Of a stretch of DNA of 64,000 nt, positions 52,780 to 62,775 are shown piece after piece. The DNA is from Alphaproteobacteria bacterium (GTDB lineage: Bacteria > Pseudomonadota > Alphaproteobacteria > JAAEOK01). Numbering within the stretch: the stretch's first letter is position 1; every line of letters starts with the position of its first letter. Below the pieces are notes generated by a model. The model worked only from the letters and a program-made list of their open reading frames with translations, had not been told where the DNA came from and did not search any database. The DNA lies in contig JAAEOK010000033.1 in NCBI GenBank assembly GCA_024244705.1, positions 146,534 to 210,533 of the forward strand, read 5' to 3'. Position numbers and translations under genes: made by a program.

Positions 52780-54465
52780 TTAACCGACGGATGCCGACGC
52801 GAACTCGTCCAGGGCGGCGGCGACCTCGACAATCACCGCGTCCCAGTCGCCACCGCGCGGCTGGCGGAAGAGCCGCATTGTCGGATACCACGGCGTGTCG
52901 TCGCGCCCGGTCATCCACCGCCACTCCGCGACACGGGGCAGCAGCGTCCACACCGGGCGGCCGAGCGCGCCGGCCATGTGGACGGTGGTGTTGTCGATCG
53001 AGATCACCAGATCGCAGGCGGCCACGGCACTGGTGAAGGCGATCAGGTCGGGCTTGAAATCGACCCCGCTTTCCGCCTCGACGACAAAGCCTGCTTCCCG
53101 CGCCGCCGCCCGCTCTTCACTCGTATCGCCATATTGCAGATTAACGAAGCGCACGCCCGTTACCGCGCCGAGCGGCGCCAGGTCGGTGAGCGGGATGCTG
53201 CGCGGGCGGCCGGTCTTCGCGTTCTTGCTGTACCACGACAGACCGACGACGAAGCGATCGTCGGCGCGCGCCGGGACCGCGGCGGTGGGTTTCAAATAGG
53301 GCACCTCGGCCGGGATCGTCGCCACCGTCGTGCCCAGCAGATGGGGCAGGCTCATCAGCGGGGCGGCGCAGTCGAAGGTGGGTAAATTGTCGCCCTGCGG
53401 ATTTCGAAAGGGATAGATCTCGGCGATGCCGCCGAAGGACGCGCTAGCGATCTCGCACAGCCGCGGATCGAGCTCGAACAGGATCCGCGCCTCGGGATGG
53501 GCCGCCGCCACCAGCGGCAGGTAGCGGCAAAACTGGACGACATCGCCGACCCCCTGTTCGCCATGGAGCAGGATCGTCCGGCTATCGAGCGCACCGCCGT
53601 CCCACAGCGGCGCCGAGAATTTCCGGCGGATGCCCGGGAAATCGTCGGCCTGCCAGCGCCATTCGTACTCGCGCCAGCCGTTCGCGAAATCGCCCCGGGA
53701 GAGCAGACAGAGACCGTAATTCCAGTGGGCCTCGGCGGTCTCGGGAGCCTGCGCCAGGGCCTCGCGGAGATGGGCCTCGGCGGTGTCGGTCCGGCCCTCG
53801 GCCATCGCCAAGCTGCCGAGATTGACCAGCGGCGCGACATTGCCGGGATCGGCGCGGCGCGACCGCTCGAAGGCCGACCGGGCATCGTCGAGGCGGTCGG
53901 CGACCAGCAGCACCGCCCCCAGATTGAGCAGGATAAGAGGGCCGTCCGGGGCCATCGCGGCCGCCCTTTCGAGGGCCCGGCAGGCGCCGTCGTGGTCGCC
54001 GAGCCGGCTCAGGATGAGCCCGAGATTGCTCAGCAGACGGGGCCGATCAGGATAGATCTCGTGCGCCTTGCGGTAGCAGTCCGCCGCCGCCGTGAGGTTG
54101 CCGCGGCCATGTTCCAGAACGCCGAGGTTGATGTACGGGTCGCCGTAGGTGGCGTCAGCCGCGATGGCCCGCCGAAAACAGGCGACGGCGGCGGCATTGT
54201 CGCCCCGTTTCTGTCGGATCAAGCCGAGATTGTTGAGCGCGTGCGCGAAGGCGGGGTCGATTTCGAGCGCCTGGCGATAGGCCGCCTCGGCGGCGTCGAG
54301 GGCGCCCCGTCCGGCTTCCAGAACACCGAGATTGTAGGCCGCTTCCTTGAATTGCGGATCCAGGCGCAACGCCTCATGCAGACTGTCGGCGGCGCCATCG
54401 GTATCGCCGCCGGCCCGCTGATCGGCCGCCCTCCGCACCAACGCAACGGCATCGGACTTCGCCAC
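52780..54465 (-). CDS. TPR protein with glycosyltransferase-like domain (paralogue)
   Basis: This 561-aa protein starts with GTG at 54465. It has about seven TPR units and the same C-terminal domain as 37053-38957: ILLHGEQGVGDVVQFCRYLP, VVGLSWYSKNAKTGRP and LVISIDNTTVHMAGALGRPV, ending DTPWYPTMRLFRQP. It is probably a cytosolic glycosyltransferase for surface polymers or protein modification. It lies 52 bp downstream of the ybbP-like gene on the opposite side of a GC hairpin (54474-54502). Confidence 0.85.
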   Translation of the reverse strand: MAKSDAVALVRRAADQRAGGDTDGAADSLHEALRLDPQFKEAAYNLGVLEAGRGALDAAEAAYRQALEIDPAFAHALNNLGLIRQKRGDNAAAVACFRRAIAADATYGDPYINLGVLEHGRGNLTAAADCYRKAHEIYPDRPRLLSNLGLILSRLGDHDGACRALERAAAMAPDGPLILLNLGAVLLVADRLDDARSAFERSRRADPGNVAPLVNLGSLAMAEGRTDTAEAHLREALAQAPETAEAHWNYGLCLLSRGDFANGWREYEWRWQADDFPGIRRKFSAPLWDGGALDSRTILLHGEQGVGDVVQFCRYLPLVAAAHPEARILFELDPRLCEIASASFGGIAEIYPFRNPQGDNLPTFDCAAPLMSLPHLLGTTVATIPAEVPYLKPTAAVPARADDRFVVGLSWYSKNAKTGRPRSIPLTDLAPLGAVTGVRFVNLQYGDTSEERAAAREAGFVVEAESGVDFKPDLIAFTSAVAACDLVISIDNTTVHMAGALGRPVWTLLPRVAEWRWMTGRDDTPWYPTMRLFRQPRGGDWDAVIVEVAAALDEFASASVG

Positions 54466-54517
54466 CCGTCTTACCCCCGCTCGAGACGATCACATACGGG
54501 GGCAGGATCGCGGCTTA

Positions 54518-57073
54518 TCACTCGTTGCGCAACAGGGGCGCGGCCTTGCGGTTGAGCGCGCGCCAAGTGCCGGCGAACCCGAACACCAGCGTGACCACGA
54601 CACAGACCAGGCCGGTGACGACGAGCGTGCCGGGCAGGAACACCCATTCGGTGCGCATGACCTGGGTCAGCACCGCCCACGCGGCAATGGTCCCGAGCGC
54701 GCCGGCGATGATCGCCGAGGCGATCCCGAGTAGCCCGTATTCGATCAAGAACGCACGCAGCACCTCCCTCCGCCGGGCGCCGAGCACCTTGAGAACGACG
54801 GCGTCATAAACCCGGCGATGATGGCCGGCGGTGACCGCGCCGGCAAGAACCAGCGCGCCGGCGAGCAACGCCACGCCGGCGTTGACCCGCATCGCATCGG
54901 CGATGTTCTGGAGAATCCGGTTGATCTGCTCGAGGGCATCCTTGACGCGAATCGCCGACACATTGGCGAAGGTGTCGGTGACCGCGCGCAGCAGCGGGGT
55001 TTCCAGCTCGGGCGGGGCCGACGCCGTCGCGATATGGGTCTGCGGCGCGCCCTCGAGCGCGCCCGGCGCGAAGACGATGGTGAAGTTGATACCGAGCGAG
55101 GTCCAGTCGATGCGGCGCAGATTGCCGATGGTCGCCGTGACCTCGCGACCGAGAACATTGACGGTCAACGTATCGCCGACCTCCAGGCCCATGCCGGCGG
55201 CGAGCTTCTCGTCGAACGACAACAGCGGCGGGCCGGCATAATCGGCGGGCCACCATTCGCCGGCGACGACCGTCGATCCATTGGGGATCTCGGTGGCGTA
55301 GGTCAAGCCGCGCTCGTTGCGGACCGCCCATTTCGCGTCGGGGGCGATCTCCGCCTCTTCGACCGGGACGCCGTCGATGGCGGCGATGCGCCCGCGCAGG
55401 CTGGGCACGCGGGACAGGCCGGTGACGCCGGGGATGCCGGTGACCGCTGCGTCGAACGCCGCGACCTGGTCGGGCTGGATGTCGATAAAGAAGAATGTCG
55501 GCGCGCGCTCGGGGATCTGTTCGTTGACCTGGCGGGCGAGGTTGCCCTCGACCAGGGCGACCGCGGCCAGCACCGTCAGGCCGATGCCGAGGGACAGCAC
55601 GACGCTGGTGGTTGGCGCGCCGGGCCGGTGCAGATTGGCGATCGCCATGCGCAACCCCGGGCGGCCGCCGGTGAACAGGCGGCGCCGGGTGGCGAGCTCG
55701 GCGAGCCGGCCGATGAGTGCCGCCGCGCCGCGGAAGATCAGCAGCGTCGCGATCGCGCCGATGACGAACCACATCGCCAGCCAATGGTCCTCGGCGCTGG
55801 CGATGGCGAGCGCACCCAGGAGCGTCGCCAAGGCGGCGAGGGCGACGAGGTAGGGCGTCGGCGGACGCCGCCGCGGCGGCGCCACCAGGCTGCGAAACAG
55901 CGCCGCCGCCGGCACGTCGCGGGCCTGCGCCAAGGGCCAGATCGAGAACACGGCGGCGATCAACAGGCCGTAGGAGGCGGCCAGAACCAGCGGCTGCGCA
56001 TAGAATCCGAAGCGGGTGGCGATCGGCAGCTGATCGGCGATCAAGGGCGCCAACAGCAACGGCGCGACCGCGCCGACGAACAGGCCGACGAGGATGCCGC
56101 CCAGGGCGAGGATCAGGACCTGGGTCATATAGACGCGGAAGACGAGCCGATTCGGCGCACCGAGGCATTTCATCGTGGCGATGGTGCCGACCTTGCCGTC
56201 GAGATAGTTGCGCACCGCGCCGGCGATGCCGACGCCGCCGACGAGCAGCGCGGTCAGCCCGACCAGCGACAGATAGACGGTGAGCCGGTCGATGAACGAT
56301 TTGAGGCCGGGCGAGGCGTTGCGCCGGTCGCGGATGCGCCAACCGGCCTCGGGATAGAGCTCCTTGAGATCCTTGACCCAGTCGGCGACCGAAATCTCGG
56401 CCGGCAGCCGCAGGCGGTAATGGTAGGAGACCAGGCTGCCGGGCTGGATCAGGCCGGTCGAATCGAGCGCCGCCTGGGCCACCATCAGGCGCGGGCCGAA
56501 GCCGAAGATGCGCGTCGTGCGGTCGGGCTCGCGGACGATCGTCGCGCGTAATTCGAAATCCGCGTCGCCGAGACGGACGATGTCGCCGAGCGCGAGATCG
56601 AGGGCCTCCAACACGGCGCGATCGGCGACCGCGCCGAAACGGCCGTCGCGCTCCGCCAGCGCTTGCCGGATGTCGGCGGCACCGTCGAGCTCGATGGCGC
56701 CGTAGAGCGGGTAGGGGTCGTCGACCGCCTTGAGCTCGACCAGTTGACGGCGTTCGCCATCGACGCCGCGCGCCATGGCCCGCATCTCCACCGCCTGCGA
56801 CACCGCGCCCTGGCTTTCGAGAAACGCGATCCGGTCGGCGGCGGCGGGACGATGGACGAGCCGCAAATCGACGTCGCCGCCAAGCAATTTCCGGGCGTCC
56901 TGGCGTAGACCCTCGTTGACCGCGGTGCCCACCGAGCCGACCCCGGCGACGGCGGCGACGCCCAACGCCAGGCAGGCGAGGAAGACCCGAAAGCCTTTCA
57001 GTCCGCCGCGCAGCTCACGCCGCGCCATCACAACGGCGAGCGAGAAATTCGGCGTCCGCCGGTGTGGCGTCAT
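54518..57073 (-). CDS. ybbP: ABC transporter permease, YbbP-like (FtsX superfamily)
   Basis: This 851-aa protein has an N-terminal TM helix, large periplasmic MacB-like domains and two blocks of FtsX helices (about 260-470 and 740-850). VQDARKLLGGDVDLRLVHR-type text near the start and GAVTAGHHRRVYDAVVLKVLGARR are typical of YbbP. ATGA overlaps the stop of the ATPase gene. The complex with YbbA is thought to work on lipophilic substrates together with TesA. Confidence 0.9.
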   Translation of the reverse strand: MTPHRRTPNFSLAVVMARRELRGGLKGFRVFLACLALGVAAVAGVGSVGTAVNEGLRQDARKLLGGDVDLRLVHRPAAADRIAFLESQGAVSQAVEMRAMARGVDGERRQLVELKAVDDPYPLYGAIELDGAADIRQALAERDGRFGAVADRAVLEALDLALGDIVRLGDADFELRATIVREPDRTTRIFGFGPRLMVAQAALDSTGLIQPGSLVSYHYRLRLPAEISVADWVKDLKELYPEAGWRIRDRRNASPGLKSFIDRLTVYLSLVGLTALLVGGVGIAGAVRNYLDGKVGTIATMKCLGAPNRLVFRVYMTQVLILALGGILVGLFVGAVAPLLLAPLIADQLPIATRFGFYAQPLVLAASYGLLIAAVFSIWPLAQARDVPAAALFRSLVAPPRRRPPTPYLVALAALATLLGALAIASAEDHWLAMWFVIGAIATLLIFRGAAALIGRLAELATRRRLFTGGRPGLRMAIANLHRPGAPTTSVVLSLGIGLTVLAAVALVEGNLARQVNEQIPERAPTFFFIDIQPDQVAAFDAAVTGIPGVTGLSRVPSLRGRIAAIDGVPVEEAEIAPDAKWAVRNERGLTYATEIPNGSTVVAGEWWPADYAGPPLLSFDEKLAAGMGLEVGDTLTVNVLGREVTATIGNLRRIDWTSLGINFTIVFAPGALEGAPQTHIATASAPPELETPLLRAVTDTFANVSAIRVKDALEQINRILQNIADAMRVNAGVALLAGALVLAGAVTAGHHRRVYDAVVLKVLGARRREVLRAFLIEYGLLGIASAIIAGALGTIAAWAVLTQVMRTEWVFLPGTLVVTGLVCVVVTLVFGFAGTWRALNRKAAPLLRNE

Positions 57074-57792
57074 GGCACCGCCGCGAGCGCCTCGCCCGGT
57101 CGGCCGTCGTCGACGATGCGGCCGTCGAACAACCGCGCCACCCGGTCGCAGCGCGAGGCCAGCGCCTCGTCATGGGTGATCAGGATGAGGGTCCGGCCGT
57201 CGGCTTCCTGCAGATCGAACAACAGGTCGATGATCTTTTCGCCGGTGGCGCCGTCGAGGTTTCCGGTCGGCTCGTCGGCCAGCAACAGATCGGCGCCGGG
57301 CGCGAAGGCGCGGGCGATGGCGACGCGCTGCTGCTCGCCGCCGGACAACTGTCCCGGGTAGTGGGTCAGGCGATGGCCGAGGCCGACCCGCTCGAGGCCC
57401 TCTCGGGCACGGTCGAAGGCGTCGCCGCGGCCGGCGAACTCGAGCGGCACGGCGACATTCTCGAGCGCCGTCATGGTCGGGATCAGGTGGAAACTCTGGA
57501 ATACGATGCCGACATGGTCGCGGCGAAAGAGCGCGAGGCCGTCCTCATCGAGCCCGGTCAGATCGGTCCCCGAGACCCGGACCTTCCCGCTGTCGGCGCG
57601 CTCGAGACCGGCGACGATCATCATCATCGTCGACTTGCCGGCACCCGACGGTCCCACGACGGCGACCGATTCGCCGTGACCGACCTGGAAGTCGAGGCCG
57701 CGCAGGATGTCGACATTGCCCGCAATGCTGCGCAACGAGAGCCGCACGTCGGCGAGCTCGATCATGCAGTCGGCGGGGATCGGATCGGTCAT
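57070..57792 (-). CDS. ybbA: ABC transporter ATP-binding protein, YbbA-like
   Basis: This 240-aa LolD/MacB-type ATPase has Walker [11 protein letters not shown]-loop QSFHLIP, signature [15 protein letters not shown], Walker [13 protein letters not shown] and H-switch ITHDEALA. The start at 57792 follows AGGAC. It is divergent from tesA across 252 bp, the same gene order as in E. coli. Confidence 0.93.
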   Translation of the reverse strand: MTDPIPADCMIELADVRLSLRSIAGNVDILRGLDFQVGHGESVAVVGPSGAGKSTMMMIVAGLERADSGKVRVSGTDLTGLDEDGLALFRRDHVGIVFQSFHLIPTMTALENVAVPLEFAGRGDAFDRAREGLERVGLGHRLTHYPGQLSGGEQQRVAIARAFAPGADLLLADEPTGNLDGATGEKIIDLLFDLQEADGRTLILITHDEALASRCDRVARLFDGRIVDDGRPGEALAAVP

Positions 57793-58044
57793 GGGCGGTC
57801 CTGGTTGGAGGGGTGATACCCGGATTGCCGAGAACGGGGCCACAGTGGATGTATGCAGCGGAACGGCAAAATCAATTGTCCGGCATCGTTGTCGGCGCCG
57901 GTTCCCGGCCATGCCGGCGGTCGACGCGGGAATATCGTGCGCGGGTCCGTGAGGTGTTGCGGGTTGACCGGTGGCGAGCGCTCCCCAAGTGTGGGAGCAA
58001 CGCGGCGGCGGGCACGGGGCTTCGGTGCAGCACTGGGAAACGCG

Positions 58045-58701
58045 ATGGTGAATTTTGCAACCGGTCCTCTGCGAGCGATCGGCGCGGCCTGTGTCGCGGC
58101 GGTCCTGATCTGCGGCGTCCCCGCATCTGCGGCGGCCGAGCCGGTCCGCATCCTGGTGCTCGGCGACAGCCTGTCGGCGGGCTACGGACTGCCGGCGGAG
58201 GCGACGTTTCCGGCCAAACTCGAAGACGCGCTGCGCGGCCAAGGGGTGGCCGCCGAAGTCCTCAATGCGGGGGTTTCAGGCGACACCACCGCCGGCGGGC
58301 GGGCACGCCTCGGTTGGGCGCTCGGCGACGATCCCGATATCGTCATCGTCGAGCTCGGCGGCAATGACGGCCTGCGCGGAATCGACCCCGAGGAGACCTA
58401 TCGCAACCTCGACGCGATCCTCGCCCGGCTGCGGGCGGCCGAGGTCGGCATCCTGTTCACCGGCATGTACGCGCCGCCCAATATGGGCCGCGAGTACGGC
58501 GACGCCTACCGCGCGGTCTTCGAGCGCCTCGCCGCCGAGCACGCGGTCGATTTCTATCCGTTCTTTCTCGACGGCGTGGCCGCCGAGCCCGAGCTCAACC
58601 AGAACGACGGCATCCATCCCAATGAAAAAGGCGTCGACATCATCGTCGAACGCATTCTGCCCGCGGTGACGGCGGTGATCGAACGCCACCACGAGGGCTA
58701 G
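58045..58701 (+). CDS. tesA: TesA-like periplasmic GDSL esterase/lysophospholipase
   Basis: This 218-aa SGNH hydrolase has a signal peptide (GAACVAAVLICGVPASAAAE) and blocks I LGDSLSAGYGL, II NAGVSGDTT, III GGNDGLRG and V DGIHPNEKG. It cleaves acyl-CoA analogues, esters or lysophospholipids in the periplasm. The start at 58045 has GGGAAA upstream. Its stop overlaps the convergent LysR stop (CTAG). Confidence 0.93.
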   Translation: MVNFATGPLRAIGAACVAAVLICGVPASAAAEPVRILVLGDSLSAGYGLPAEATFPAKLEDALRGQGVAAEVLNAGVSGDTTAGGRARLGWALGDDPDIVIVELGGNDGLRGIDPEETYRNLDAILARLRAAEVGILFTGMYAPPNMGREYGDAYRAVFERLAAEHAVDFYPFFLDGVAAEPELNQNDGIHPNEKGVDIIVERILPAVTAVIERHHEG

Positions 58702-59588
58702 AGCGGGCGGCGGCCCTCGAAGAGGTCGAGGTCCGAACCGATAAGGCCGGTAATGAAATCGGCGAAAAGCCGGACCCGATAAACCCGCCTGACGTCGGGG
58801 TGGTAGAGGATCCACATATCGATATTCACGTCGAGCAGCGCGTCCGGCGCGGCGCGGCGCAGGCTCTCGTCCCGGTCCGCGACATAGCATGGCAGGACCG
58901 CGACACCGAGGCCACTGCGGGTCATCGATTGCATGGCCGCCATGCTGTCGACCCGATGTTTGAAGTGCCCTTCCGGCGACGCCGCCCCGAAGATCGATCG
59001 GTTGTAGGACTCGTCGGGCATCCCGATCCAATCCCAGTCGGCGCGGTTGGCCGGGGTGAAGCGGTCTCCGTCCTTGCCGCGGGCGGCATAAACACCGTAG
59101 GCCACCGAAGCCAGACGGCGACCGGCCAGCGATTCCGGTGGATGCCGCGTAAAGCGGAGTGCCAGGTCGGCGTCGGCCCGGCTCAGATTGAGCTGGGACC
59201 GGGTGCACATGACGCTCAGGTCGATGCCGGGGTTTTGCCTCAGGAACCGCCACACGAACGGGGACAGATACCCGTTGAAAAGAATTTCCGTGCAGGTAAT
59301 GCGAAGGCCGCCGGTCAAGTCCTGATCCTTGCCGTAGATTCTGCGGTCGGCCTCCGCCAGGTCCTCTTCGACCTGCTGGACCGTTTCGAACAGATCCATG
59401 CCGACCGCGGTCAGCTCGTAACCGGTCCGAGTGCGGTCGAACAACCGCACTTTCAACTTGGCCTCCAACGAATCCAGACGCCGGGAGACCGTTGGCTGGC
59501 TGACCCCGAGCGCCTTCCCGGCGGCGGTCAGGGACCGCTCGCGCGCAATGGCGAGAAAATAGCGGTGGTCGTCCCAATTCGTTTTCAT
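58698..59588 (-). CDS. LysR-family transcriptional regulator
   Basis: This 296-aa protein has the winged HTH (RSLTAAGKALGVSQPTVSRR, residues 18-37) and a LysR substrate-binding domain (LTGGLRITCTEILFNGYLSP onward). It is divergent from the FAD oxidase at 59690, and the 101-bp gap has a 22-bp dyad at 59605-59626, so it probably controls that gene. Confidence 0.92.
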   Translation of the reverse strand: MKTNWDDHRYFLAIARERSLTAAGKALGVSQPTVSRRLDSLEAKLKVRLFDRTRTGYELTAVGMDLFETVQQVEEDLAEADRRIYGKDQDLTGGLRITCTEILFNGYLSPFVWRFLRQNPGIDLSVMCTRSQLNLSRADADLALRFTRHPPESLAGRRLASVAYGVYAARGKDGDRFTPANRADWDWIGMPDESYNRSIFGAASPEGHFKHRVDSMAAMQSMTRSGLGVAVLPCYVADRDESLRRAAPDALLDVNIDMWILYHPDVRRVYRVRLFADFITGLIGSDLDLFEGRRPL

Positions 59589-59604
59589 TCATATTTGTAT
59601 AGCA

Positions 59605-59626
59605 ACTATGTGAAATCGATCATAGT
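59605..59626. promoter_or_regulatory. LysR-type binding site
   Basis: ACTATG-N10-CATAGT is a perfect dyad of LysR-box size between the regulator (start 59588) and the FAD oxidase (start 59690). Confidence 0.6.
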
Positions 59627-59689
59627 GCTTCAAAAATTTTGGGTGTCTAATTCAAGCCCAATTGGCAGAACGGTTTCTTGGAGAGCCTC

Positions 59690-61069
59690 ATGAACCACAT
59701 CGCGCCAATCGGCCACCGGGCCGTCTCGCCTCTGGCGGACAATTTTTCGGGCGCCATCCTGTTGCCCGGCGATGACGGCTTCGAAACCACGCGCCGCGTC
59801 CATAACGGCATGATCGATCGGCGGCCGGCCGTCATCGCGCGCTGCCTGGGCACCGCGGATGTCGTCGACGCGGTGGCTTTCGCGGTCGCGCATGACCTTG
59901 AAATCGCCGTCCGTGGCGGCGGCCACAATGTCGCCGGCCGGGCGGTCTGCGACGACGGCATGATGATCGATCTCAGTTTGATGAAAGGTACCTGGGTCGA
60001 CCCGAACCGCCGCCGCATTCTGGTCCAAGGCGGCGCGACATGGGGCGAATTCAACCGGGCCACTCAGCTCCACGGCCTCGCCACCACCGGCGGTGCGGTC
60101 TCCACCACCGGCGTTGCCGGTCTCACGCTCGGCGGCGGCTTCGGTTTCCTGATGGGGAAATACGGCTACACGATCGACAATCTGACAGCGGTGGAGCTGG
60201 TGACCGCGGGCGGCGAAGTGCGGCGGGCCTCGGACGAGGAAAACGCCGACTTGTTCTGGGGCCTGCGCGGCGGCGGCGGCAATTTCGGCGTCGCCACGAG
60301 TTTCGAGTTCGCGTTGCATCCGGTCGGGCCCACGGTGCATGGCGGCATGATCGCCCACCCGATCGCTAGCGCCGCCGACATGCTGCGCTTCTATCGCGAC
60401 CTCACCGCCGATGCCGCCGATGAATTCACCGTTCTGGCCGGCCTCACGCATGCGCGCGACGGCTCGGGCACGAAGCTCGCCGCCATGCTGGCCTGCCATT
60501 GCGGCCCATCCGCCGAGGCTTCGGCGGCGCTGGCGCAGGTCAAGGCCTTCGGCTCCCCGGTCGCCGATAGTCTCGGGCCGCTGCCCTATGAAGCCATCAA
60601 CCAAATGCTGGATGCCGGCGTACCAAAGCTCGATCTCTACTATTGGAAGTCCTGCTTCATCGATGCGTTTAGCGATGATGTGATCGCCGTTCTGACGGAG
60701 CAATTCGCCTGTTGTCCATCGGCCCAGAGCAAGCTCTTCGTCGAGCATCTCCACGGCGCGGCGGTTCGGCCGGACCCGGCCGCGACGGCCTTTCCGCATC
60801 GCGGCGCCGGTTACAGCATTCTCATCATCGCCCAGTGGCGCGATAGCGCAGACAACGCGCGGAACATCGCCTGGGCCCGACAAACCTATGACCGGCTGAT
60901 GCCCCACACCCGGGATGGCGCGTATAGCAACTACATGGATGACGATGAGGGTGCGGCCCGCGTCAAGCAGGCGTTCGGCGACAATTTCCCCCGCCTGCAG
61001 AAGCTCAAGGACCGCTACGACCCGGCCAACATATTCCACCGCAACCAGAACATTCCGCCATCCGGGTAG
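59690..61069 (+). CDS. BBE-type FAD-linked oxidase, mono-covalent
   Basis: This 459-aa protein has the PCMH flavin domain with RGGGHNVAG, His79 being the usual covalent FAD site. The second covalent position (Cys in GxC of berberine bridge enzymes) is Val in GGAVSTTGVAG, so a single 8alpha-histidyl link is expected, as in 6-hydroxynicotine oxidase. The C-terminal BBE segment YSNYMDDDEG and YDPANIFHRNQNI is complete. ATG 59690 is preceded by GGAGAG. The substrate is unknown; LysR control is likely. Confidence 0.9.
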   Translation: MNHIAPIGHRAVSPLADNFSGAILLPGDDGFETTRRVHNGMIDRRPAVIARCLGTADVVDAVAFAVAHDLEIAVRGGGHNVAGRAVCDDGMMIDLSLMKGTWVDPNRRRILVQGGATWGEFNRATQLHGLATTGGAVSTTGVAGLTLGGGFGFLMGKYGYTIDNLTAVELVTAGGEVRRASDEENADLFWGLRGGGGNFGVATSFEFALHPVGPTVHGGMIAHPIASAADMLRFYRDLTADAADEFTVLAGLTHARDGSGTKLAAMLACHCGPSAEASAALAQVKAFGSPVADSLGPLPYEAINQMLDAGVPKLDLYYWKSCFIDAFSDDVIAVLTEQFACCPSAQSKLFVEHLHGAAVRPDPAATAFPHRGAGYSILIIAQWRDSADNARNIAWARQTYDRLMPHTRDGAYSNYMDDDEGAARVKQAFGDNFPRLQKLKDRYDPANIFHRNQNIPPSG

Positions 61070-61107
61070 AATATTCGAACTCGGATCAGCTTAAAGGGGG
61101 CGGACCC

Positions 61108-62559
61108 TCACGGATCTTGCTTGGTTCGGATTTCCGCCGCGCGCGCGCGCAGCGCCACCGCTTCATCCGCCTCGCCGGCGCTCGAAAGCGCCTCCGCCAG
61201 AGCGTCCAGGGTATCGGCGACCAGGAGGTCATCGGCACCAAAGCTGTGTTCGCGAATCGCCAGGGCGCGACGATAGAGCGATGCCGCCTGCGGGAGTTCG
61301 CCTTGCGCAGAATGCACTTGGGCGAGATTGCTCAGCGCCGTCGCCAGGTCGGGGTGTCGGGCGCCCATCGCCTGCTCGAGGATTTCCACGCTCCGCCGTT
61401 GCAGCATCTCGGCCTCGGCGAAACGATCCTGCTCCAGGTACAAACGGGCGAGCTGGCTGAGCGCACGCGCAACCGCGGGATGGCTCGGGTTGAGAACCCG
61501 TTCCCAAATTCCGATCGCCCGTCGAAGCAAGGCTTCGGCCTCGTCCAGGCGCCGCTGCTGAATGTAGAGCTCGGCCAGATTGACCAGAGTGCCGGCGACG
61601 ACTCCGCTATCGGGACCGATGGTCGCCTCCAGCATTGCGATCGCCTCGTCGAGGTGAAGGTTGGCGTTCTCCAGGTCGCCTTCGTCGGCGAACATCAGGC
61701 CCATATTGCGCAACGTCACCGCGACATCGGGATGGCGCGCACCGAGCGCGCTGCGCTTGGTTTCGAGAGCGCGGCGGTAGTAGCGCTCCGCTTGCTCGAA
61801 GTCGCCCCTGTTGTGATGCAGCACCGCCAGGTTGCTCAGGCTGCGCGCCACCAGGATATCGTCGGCGCGGAGCGCGCGCTCACGGATGGCGAGCGCCCGC
61901 GTATAGTAGGGAAGCGCGTCCTGGTAGCGATGCTGGTTATGAAAGATCAAGGCGAGCTCGTTGAGCACTTCCGCGACCTTGGGATCGTCGGCGCCGTGAG
62001 CCTGCTCGACGATGTCCAGGCCGCGGCGCGCCAAGGGCTCGGCCTCGTCGAAACGATCCTGAGACCGATACATGCGGGCGAGCTCGACCAAGGCGTGGGC
62101 GACGTCGGGATGGTCGGCGCCCAAGGCCGCCTCGCGGATCGCCAACCCGCGTTTCAAATAGGGTTCGGCTTGGCCATAGGCGCCGCGATTGCGGTACATG
62201 GCGCCGAGCGCCATAACGCTATCGGCGATGGCCAAATCGTCCGCCGCGAGTGTCGCCTCGCGGATCCGCAATGCTTGGAGGTGTTGCGGCTCGGCCTCCT
62301 CGTAGCGGCCGCGCCGCTGGTTCATCATCCCCAGTTGGTAGAGGCTCCGCGCGACCTCGGGATGGTCCGGCCCGAGCGCGGCTTGGTTCTCGTCCAAGAC
62401 CTTTTGACCGAGGGCGTAGGCGCCGGCCATGTCGCCGGCCGCGTAGAGGGCGCTGACCTCTCGATTGCGGGCCGCGGCATCGGATGCGTCATCGGCCTGC
62501 ACCGCGCCGACGAATGTGAACACGAGGCTCGCGACGATCCATAAGGCTGAGTAACGCAT
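61108..62559 (-). CDS. secreted kinesin-light-chain-like TPR protein
   Basis: This 483-aa protein has a signal peptide (MRYSALWIVASLVFTFVGAV, cleavage at VQA-DD). About ten 42-residue TPR units follow, each with the pattern GADHPDVAxxLxxLAxxYxxQ and FDEAEPLxRRxLxIxE. Such TPR_12 arrays are protein-interaction scaffolds. The partner is not shown. AAAGG precedes the start. Confidence 0.88.
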   Translation of the reverse strand: MRYSALWIVASLVFTFVGAVQADDASDAAARNREVSALYAAGDMAGAYALGQKVLDENQAALGPDHPEVARSLYQLGMMNQRRGRYEEAEPQHLQALRIREATLAADDLAIADSVMALGAMYRNRGAYGQAEPYLKRGLAIREAALGADHPDVAHALVELARMYRSQDRFDEAEPLARRGLDIVEQAHGADDPKVAEVLNELALIFHNQHRYQDALPYYTRALAIRERALRADDILVARSLSNLAVLHHNRGDFEQAERYYRRALETKRSALGARHPDVAVTLRNMGLMFADEGDLENANLHLDEAIAMLEATIGPDSGVVAGTLVNLAELYIQQRRLDEAEALLRRAIGIWERVLNPSHPAVARALSQLARLYLEQDRFAEAEMLQRRSVEILEQAMGARHPDLATALSNLAQVHSAQGELPQAASLYRRALAIREHSFGADDLLVADTLDALAEALSSAGEADEAVALRARAAEIRTKQDP

Positions 62560-62775
62560 GGCCTTTCGATCCGCCCCCCGGATTGATCCCGCTGGCTAGT
62601 TTAGACCCCTTGGGGCCTGAGGGAAGGGACGATCCGACCTTGTCCGAACACAATCGTTGGTCCGAGAAGTACCATGAACCGCCATTCGACGAGCGACGCG
62701 GATAGCGGCCGCCATACACTTGCCGGCCGCGATATTGCAGAGGTGCGGATGAAGGGTCGCTGCGCTCCCGCGTAT

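Noticed and set aside
54474-54502. CCCCCG/CGGGGG hairpin as terminator between ybbP and the TPR gene
   Set aside because: The loop is long and there is no T run; it may be chance in GC-rich DNA.
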